Shown here piece by piece: positions 17,027 to 20,757 of a DNA stretch of 20,757 nt (within the stretch, counting starts at the first letter, position 1; the number at the start of each line of letters is the position of its first letter). Source of the stretch: CAZDYI01 sp964509765 (GTDB lineage: Bacteria > Pseudomonadota > Gammaproteobacteria > Tethybacterales > Tethybacteraceae); assembly GCA_964509765.1 (NCBI GenBank), contig CAZDYI010000124.1, positions 1 to 20,757 on the forward strand. Reading direction: 5' to 3'. A model generated the notes under the pieces. The model saw nothing but the letters and a program-made list of their open reading frames with translations. It was not told the DNA's origin and made no database searches. The translations under genes were made by a program, and so were the position numbers.

Positions 17027-17874
17027 GCAAGGCCAAAAAGAAGCGCGGACTCGGCCGCGGGATCGGGGAGATCTTCGGCGGGAGCGACGGAGGGGGCGGA
17101 ACCGGCGAGCTGCCGGTCGGCGACCTGCGCCCCGGGCCCTGGCAGCCGCGCGAGAGGATCGACCCGAAGGCGCTCAAGGAGCTTTCCCGGACGATAGCCG
17201 AGCGCGGGGTCCTCCAGCCGATCCTGGTGCGGCGGACCGCGGACGGCCACGAGATCATCGCAGGCGAGCGGCGCTGGCGGGCCTCCAAGATGGCGGGGCT
17301 GCGCACGGTGCCCGTGGTGGTCCGCGAGCTCAGCGACCGCGACGCGATGCTCGCGGCGCTCGTCGAGAACATCCAGCGCGAGGACCTCAACGTCCTCGAG
17401 CAGGCGCGCGCGGCGCGGCGGCTGATCGACGAGCTGTCGCTTTCGGTAAAGGACGCCGCGGCCTCGCTCGGCATGTCGCGCCCGGCGCTGTCGAACCTGC
17501 TCCGGCTGCTCGAGCTTGACCGCGAGGTGCTCGAGCTGCTCGCCGACGACTCGATCAGCGCCGGCCACGCCCGGGCGATCGCGGCCCTGCCGCCGGGCAG
17601 GCAGGCGCGCGCGGCGAGGCTCGTCGTCGACGGCGGCCTGACGGTGCGCCAGGTCGAGGACCTCGTCAACCGCGCTGCGAGAAAGGCGAAAGGGCGAAAG
17701 TCGGGCAAGGGCTCCGGGACCGACCCGGACACGAAGAGGCTGTGCGACGAGCTTTCCGCCAAGCTCGGCATGAGGGTGAGGATCGTCCCGAAGTCGGGCA
17801 AGAAGGGCCGGCTGGTGATCCAGTACTCCGACCTGGACGCCCTCGACCACCTGGTCCGCCTGCTGCGCAGATGA
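17023..17874 (+). CDS. parB: Chromosome partitioning protein ParB (Spo0J family)
   Basis: ParB binds parS sites, spreads as a CTP-gated clamp and recruits ParA. The 283-residue protein starts with a basic KKKRGLGRGIGEIFGG peptide that usually contacts ParA. It continues with the ParB/Srx CTPase domain including GERRWRA (81-87) and VENIQREDLNVLEQA, a helix-turn-helix (LSVKDAAASLGMSRPALSNLLRLL), and a C-terminal dimerisation domain ending LDHLVRLLRR. A GGAG ribosome binding sequence precedes the GTG at a workable distance, which is rare in this window. It is the last gene of the twelve-gene run. I found no parS site in the window. Confidence 0.96.
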   Translation: MSKAKKKRGLGRGIGEIFGGSDGGGGTGELPVGDLRPGPWQPRERIDPKALKELSRTIAERGVLQPILVRRTADGHEIIAGERRWRASKMAGLRTVPVVVRELSDRDAMLAALVENIQREDLNVLEQARAARRLIDELSLSVKDAAASLGMSRPALSNLLRLLELDREVLELLADDSISAGHARAIAALPPGRQARAARLVVDGGLTVRQVEDLVNRAARKAKGRKSGKGSGTDPDTKRLCDELSAKLGMRVRIVPKSGKKGRLVIQYSDLDALDHLVRLLRR

Positions 17875-17898
17875 CGGACCGGCCGCCGGCCGCCGCGT

Positions 17899-17975
17899 TG
17901 GTGGGTCTGGATGGACTCGAACCATCGACCTCTCGCTTATCAAGCGAGTGCTCTAACCAACTGAGCTACAGACCC
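17899..17975 (-). tRNA. tRNA-Ile (anticodon GAU)
   Basis: Read on the minus strand, the sequence gives a full cloverleaf: acceptor GGGTCTG/CAGACCC, D-arm GCTC...GAGC with the AGTTGGTTA loop, anticodon stem CTCGC/GCGAG enclosing TTGATAA (anticodon GAT), variable AGGTC, and T-arm GATGG-TTCGAGT-CCATC. Discriminator A and a genomically encoded CCA end it. This isoacceptor is commonly found inside rRNA operons; here it stands alone, convergent to parB. No rRNA is nearby. Confidence 0.97.
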
Positions 17976-18005
17976 GTGAGTCGCGGGCCGCGCGAAGGGT
18001 GGGGA

Positions 18006-18011
18006 ATTATA
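18006..18011 (-). promoter_or_regulatory. -10 element TATAAT for tRNA-Ile
   Basis: A perfect TATAAT on the minus strand lies about 30 bases upstream of the tRNA 5' end. It is followed by a C-rich discriminator (TCCCCACCC), a feature of stringently controlled stable-RNA promoters. No TTGACA-like box is seen 16-18 bases upstream. It overlaps the plus-strand TATATT element. Confidence 0.55.
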
Positions 18012-18013
18012 TT
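18008..18013 (+). promoter_or_regulatory. -10-like TATATT for the glycosyltransferase gene
   Basis: TATATT sits in the AT tract GAATTATATTTC, alone in GC-rich sequence. Transcription would begin near 18020 and leave a leader of about 11 bases before GTG 18031, too short for a normal ribosome binding site, and none is visible. No -35 box is evident. Confidence 0.4.
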
Positions 18014-18030
18014 TCAGCGGGGCCTCTCCG

Positions 18031-19155
18031 GTGCCTGAGGAGGCAGGGGCGCCGGACGTCTCCTTCGTCGTGCCCACCTATGCCGAGGCCGACAACCTCG
18101 AGGCGCTGATGCGCCACATAGACGAGGGCCTGTCCGGCAGCGGCCTGAGCTGGGAGGCGGTGATCGCCAACGACGAGTCGGGCGACGCGACCGCAGAGGT
18201 CTGCGAGCGGCTCGCGCGGGACTGGCCGATTCGCCTGCTAAACCGCACGGAGGACCGCGGCCTCGCGCTCGCTGTGATCGACGGCGCGCGGCTCGCGGCG
18301 GGCGAGCACGTCGTGGTGATGGACGCCGACCTCTCGCACCCTGCGAGCCTGGTGCCGGAGATGGTCGCCCTGCTCAAAAAGGGCGCGGCGCGGATGGTGA
18401 TCGGCTCGCGCAACGTCCCGTCGGCGAGCACCGACGAGAGGTGGCCGGTGATGCGCAGGCTCGGGACCTTCTTCGCCACCTCGCTCGCCAGGCCGCTTGC
18501 GAGCGTGCGCGACCCGATGTCGGGCTTCTTCGCGATGCGCCGCGCCGACTGGCCGGCTTCGGGCCTGCGGCCGATCGGCTACAAGATCGGACTCGAGATC
18601 CTGGTGCGCTCCGGCATCGGCCGGGGCGAGGTGACCGAGCTGCCGATCCACTTCACCGACCGCAAGGTCGGCGAGAGCAAGATGGGCGCGCGCGAGCTCC
18701 ACAACTACATCCGCCACGTTTTGAACCTGTACCGATTCCGCTGGCCGGCGTTCCGCTTTTTCATGCACTGCATGGTCGGGGGACTGGGGCTCGTCATCGA
18801 CGCGCTCGTCTACCTCGGCCTTCAGGCCGCGGGGCTTGGCCACCTCGCCGCGCGGCTCGTCTCCTTCTGGCCTGCGAACGTCTCCAACTGGTGGCTGAAC
18901 CGCAAGTACACCTACGACGACCGCCCCCTGCGCGGCAAGGCGGTCCAGCTCGCCGAGTTCACCTGGTTCTCGCTCGTCGGCTTCGCGGTAAACGGGATCG
19001 TCTACCACCTGCTGACCTCCCGGGTCGAGCTGTTCGAGGAGCGCAAGCTCGCGGCGCTCGTCGTCGGGGTGGTCGCGGGCCTTGTCGTCAACTACGCCGG
19101 CAGCACCCTGCGCGTGTTCCGCAAGGCTCAGGACCTGCCGAAGTCGTCCTCGTAG
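18031..19155 (+). CDS. Polyprenyl-phosphate sugar synthase-like glycosyltransferase (GT2) fused to GtrA domain
   Basis: The 374-residue protein joins two domains. Residues about 10-235 are a DPM1-like GT2 catalytic domain with VSFVVPTYAEADNL, ANDESGDAT, the metal-binding VVMDADLSHP, PMSGFFAMRR and FTDRKVGESKMG. Residues about 240-370 are a GtrA-type four-helix membrane domain with SFWPANVSNWWLNRKYTYDDR and GLVVNYAGSTLRVF. Such proteins move a sugar from a nucleotide donor to polyprenyl phosphate and may help flip the product. The adjacent convergent manC makes GDP-mannose, so polyprenyl-phosphate mannose is a reasonable but unproven product; glucose from UDP-glucose is the main alternative. 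Its last codons overlap those of manC on the other strand by 28 bases. Confidence 0.86.
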   Translation: MPEEAGAPDVSFVVPTYAEADNLEALMRHIDEGLSGSGLSWEAVIANDESGDATAEVCERLARDWPIRLLNRTEDRGLALAVIDGARLAAGEHVVVMDADLSHPASLVPEMVALLKKGAARMVIGSRNVPSASTDERWPVMRRLGTFFATSLARPLASVRDPMSGFFAMRRADWPASGLRPIGYKIGLEILVRSGIGRGEVTELPIHFTDRKVGESKMGARELHNYIRHVLNLYRFRWPAFRFFMHCMVGGLGLVIDALVYLGLQAAGLGHLAARLVSFWPANVSNWWLNRKYTYDDRPLRGKAVQLAEFTWFSLVGFAVNGIVYHLLTSRVELFEERKLAALVVGVVAGLVVNYAGSTLRVFRKAQDLPKSSS

Positions 19156-20552
19156 CGCTCGATGTCGTCCTCGCCGAGGTAGTCGCCGGACTGCACCTCG
19201 ATGATCACCGCCGGCACGTCGCCGGGGTTCGCCATCCTGTGCTTCGCGCCCTGCGGGATGTGGCGGCTCTCGTCCGGGCGCAGGTCGTCCTCCTTGCCGT
19301 CGACCGTCACCCGCATCACGCCCGAGACGACCGTCCAGGTCTCCGAGCGGTGCTTGTGCGACTGCAGCGACAGGCGCTTCCCGGGGTCGACCTCGATGCG
19401 CTTGACCTGCCAGCCGGGGCCGGACCCGAGCTGCCTGTAGTTGCCCCACGGCCGCCGCTCGACCGAGGGGAACTCGAGGCCCTGCCCGCCGGCCTCTGCG
19501 ACCGCGGCGTGAGCCTCGCGCACCCTGCCCTCCGAGCCGGGCGTCGTGACCAGCAGCGCGTCCGGCATGTCCACGACGATCGTCCCCTCGCAGCCGGCGA
19601 GGACAACCTTCCTGCCGGTCTGGGAATAGACGCCCGAGCCGCTCGTCCCGGCCAGCGCCGCGTCGCCGACGACGCGGTTGCCGTCGCCGTCCGGTTCGAC
19701 CAGCGCGAGGAAGTCGGCCCAGTCGCCGAGGTCGCTCCAGCCGCTGCCGGTAACCGGAACCACCGCGGCCACGTCTGTGCGCTCGGCGACTGCGACGTCG
19801 ATCGACACGGACGGAAACGGCTCGTAGTCCTCCGGCGCGATCCTCCACACGCCGCCTTCCGGAACCTCGCCTGGGTCAAGCGCGCGGCAGGCCTCCGCCA
19901 GCGCGGGCTCGTGCCGGTCGAACTCGCCCTCCATCGTCGCGACGGTCGAGATGAACACCCCGGCGTTCCAGAAGTGCCCGCCCGCGGCGATCATCTCCTT
20001 AGCCTTGTCCACAGGCGGCTTCTCGACGAAGGCGTCGACCTCGAGCGTGTCGCCGTCGCGCCCGCCCGCCCTTATGTAGCCGAAGCCGGTTGCGGGGGCT
20101 GTCGGCTCGATCCCGAGCACGACCATCCGCCCGGCCGCGCGCGCCGCGGCGACCCCCTTTCGGATCCCGTCGTTGAATGCGTCCCGACGGGGGATGTGGT
20201 GGTCGGCCGGCAGCATGGCGAACGCCGCTTCCTTGCCGTGCCTGCCGGAGACAAGCGCCATAGCCGCGGCGAGCGCGGGCGCGGTGTTCCGCGCGGACGG
20301 CTCGCAGACGGTGCGGTGCGGAAGCGAAAGCCCGGCCGCGGCGGCGGCAACGTCTTCAAGCTGCTTCTCCGAGGTCACGAAGACGACCTCGTCGCAGCCG
20401 AGGTCCGGAAGCGAGCCGAGCAGCTCGCCCATCGTGGTCCCGCCGCCCGGCTTGGTGACGAACGGCTTGCTCTTGCGCGCCCGCGACAGGGGCCAGAGCC
20501 TTGCTCCGCTGCCGCCGCACAACACGATCGCGACCAGCGGCGGGGCGGGCAT
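19128..20552 (-). CDS. manC: Mannose-1-phosphate guanylyltransferase / mannose-6-phosphate isomerase (bifunctional, ManC/CpsB type)
   Basis: The enzyme makes GDP-mannose from mannose 1-phosphate and GTP, and the C-terminal domain interconverts fructose 6-phosphate and mannose 6-phosphate. The 474 residues match the bifunctional type II family. The N-terminal nucleotidyltransferase has VLCGGSGARLWPLSR (residues 10-24), where the usual PKQF has become SKPF, and later VDAFVEKP followed by FWNAGVFIS. The C-terminal cupin has RPWGNYRQL, the metal-binding QSHKHRSETW and IPQGAKHRM, ending SGDYLGEDDIERYEDDFGR. ATG 20552 gives the canonical N-terminus; an upstream in-frame TTG at 20582 would overlap lpxK. 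GDP-mannose feeds LPS, exopolysaccharide or the neighbouring glycosyltransferase. Confidence 0.95.
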   Translation of the reverse strand: MPAPPLVAIVLCGGSGARLWPLSRARKSKPFVTKPGGGTTMGELLGSLPDLGCDEVVFVTSEKQLEDVAAAAAGLSLPHRTVCEPSARNTAPALAAAMALVSGRHGKEAAFAMLPADHHIPRRDAFNDGIRKGVAAARAAGRMVVLGIEPTAPATGFGYIRAGGRDGDTLEVDAFVEKPPVDKAKEMIAAGGHFWNAGVFISTVATMEGEFDRHEPALAEACRALDPGEVPEGGVWRIAPEDYEPFPSVSIDVAVAERTDVAAVVPVTGSGWSDLGDWADFLALVEPDGDGNRVVGDAALAGTSGSGVYSQTGRKVVLAGCEGTIVVDMPDALLVTTPGSEGRVREAHAAVAEAGGQGLEFPSVERRPWGNYRQLGSGPGWQVKRIEVDPGKRLSLQSHKHRSETWTVVSGVMRVTVDGKEDDLRPDESRHIPQGAKHRMANPGDVPAVIIEVQSGDYLGEDDIERYEDDFGRS

Positions 20553-20558
20553 GTGAAA

Positions 20559-20564
20559 TATATT
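20559..20564 (+). promoter_or_regulatory. -10-like TATATT for lpxK
   Basis: TATATT ends at 20564, eight bases before the ATG at 20573, so the start site would be within two bases of the start codon. TATTAC (20561-20566) is an alternative hexamer that would put +1 exactly on the A of ATG. There is no -35 box. Most of the upstream promoter region would lie inside manC. Confidence 0.45.
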
Positions 20565-20565
20565 A
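20560..20565 (-). promoter_or_regulatory. -10-like TAATAT for manC
   Basis: On the minus strand TAATAT is followed by seven bases (ATTTCAC) and then the ATG at 20552, so the predicted transcript would begin at or one base before the start codon. It overlaps the plus-strand element for lpxK, making a 20-base divergent intergenic region with one shared AT core. Confidence 0.45.
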
Positions 20566-20572
20566 CCTGACG

Positions 20573-20757
20573 ATGCGGGCAAACCGGCAAGGCGCGCTCA
20601 GGGCTTTCTGGGGCAAACGCGGACTTGGCAACGCCGCCCTGCTCCCGCTGTCGCTGCTTTTCCTGCTTGCCGTCTCGCTGAGGCGGCTTGCCTACCGGGC
20701 GAAGCTCCTGCCCGTCTACCGCGCGCCGGTCCCCGTCATCGTCGCGGGCTGCATCAC
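20573..20757 (+). CDS. lpxK: Tetraacyldisaccharide 4'-kinase LpxK, N-terminal part (3' end outside window)
   Basis: LpxK phosphorylates the lipid A disaccharide at the 4' position at the inner-membrane surface. Only 61 codons are present. They match the family's N-terminus: a basic start, a tryptophan before the helix, a hydrophobic membrane helix (LLPLSLLFLLAVSLRRLAYR), then YRAPVPVIVAGCI, which leads into the P-loop region; E. coli has APVPVVVVGNLT here. ATG 20573 lies 20 bases from the manC start on the other strand. The P-loop itself is outside the window, so the call rests on the N-terminal pattern. Confidence 0.8.
   Translation, partial: MRANRQGALRAFWGKRGLGNAALLPLSLLFLLAVSLRRLAYRAKLLPVYRAPVPVIVAGCI

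Noticed and set aside
17876..17898. GC-rich CGGCCGGCGGCCGG tract downstream of tRNA-Ile and parB as a terminator
   Set aside because: It can fold, but no T run follows on either strand, and such tracts are common in this GC-rich sequence.
18238..20570. Very long open frames antisense to the glycosyltransferase gene and manC
   Set aside because: Their translations are Arg/Gly/Ala-rich shadows caused by high GC; the opposite strands encode proteins with complete family motifs.

Overview
The window is a chromosomal segment of a high-GC proteobacterium. The order mnmG-rsmG-parA-parB and the kdsD-lptCAB-rpoN-hpf-ptsN cluster point to Proteobacteria, most likely a gammaproteobacterium; this is judged from gene order and protein motifs only. 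Genes are packed tightly, start codons are mostly GTG, Shine-Dalgarno sequences are few or weak, and arginine AGG codons are common. I see no insertion sequence, CRISPR array or prophage.

Layout. (1) 1-2623: a thiamine thiazole/pyrimidine operon, thiC (5'-truncated by the window edge)-thiO-thiS-thiG. (2) 2663-5295: a two-gene unit of a TolC-type outer membrane efflux protein and a sigma54-dependent response regulator resembling PrsR of PEP-CTERM/exopolysaccharide loci, joined by a 4-base stop/start overlap. (3) 5296-7472: a patch of visibly lower GC with a 343-base leader region, one polytopic membrane protein (possible GT-C glycosyltransferase) and a hairpin. (4) 7473-17874: twelve same-strand genes with almost no spacing: an ExeA/DamX-like ATPase with a SPOR-like tail, kdsD, lptC, lptA, lptB, rpoN, hpf, ptsN, mnmG, rsmG, parA, parB. 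These cover LPS Kdo supply and transport, sigma54, ribosome hibernation, nitrogen-PTS, tRNA and rRNA modification and chromosome partition. (5) 17899-17975: tRNA-Ile(GAU) on the minus strand with encoded CCA. (6) 18031-20757: a polyprenyl-phosphate-sugar type glycosyltransferase with a GtrA membrane domain, convergent with manC (GDP-mannose synthesis), which is divergent from the start of lpxK (lipid A 4'-kinase).

How the genes fit together: most of regions 2-4 and 6 concern the cell envelope. KdsD makes the precursor of Kdo, LptABC moves LPS outward and LpxK completes lipid A. ManC makes GDP-mannose that the neighbouring glycosyltransferase may use. The TolC-like protein, the PrsR-like regulator, the membrane protein and the ExeA-like ATPase look like a surface-glycan or secretion module partly merged with the lpt cluster. 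RpoN is the sigma factor that the PrsR-like activator would need.

The most notable pattern is regulatory. Short AT-rich -10-like elements without recognisable -35 boxes sit at nearly every unit start. At tolC, manC and lpxK they lie so close to the start codon that the mRNAs would be leaderless or nearly so. Those leading genes start with ATG, while downstream genes start with GTG or TTG (thiS is an exception), usually overlapping the previous stop codon. Most of the window is otherwise ordinary housekeeping content, and I did not find a clear new defence or mobile system.
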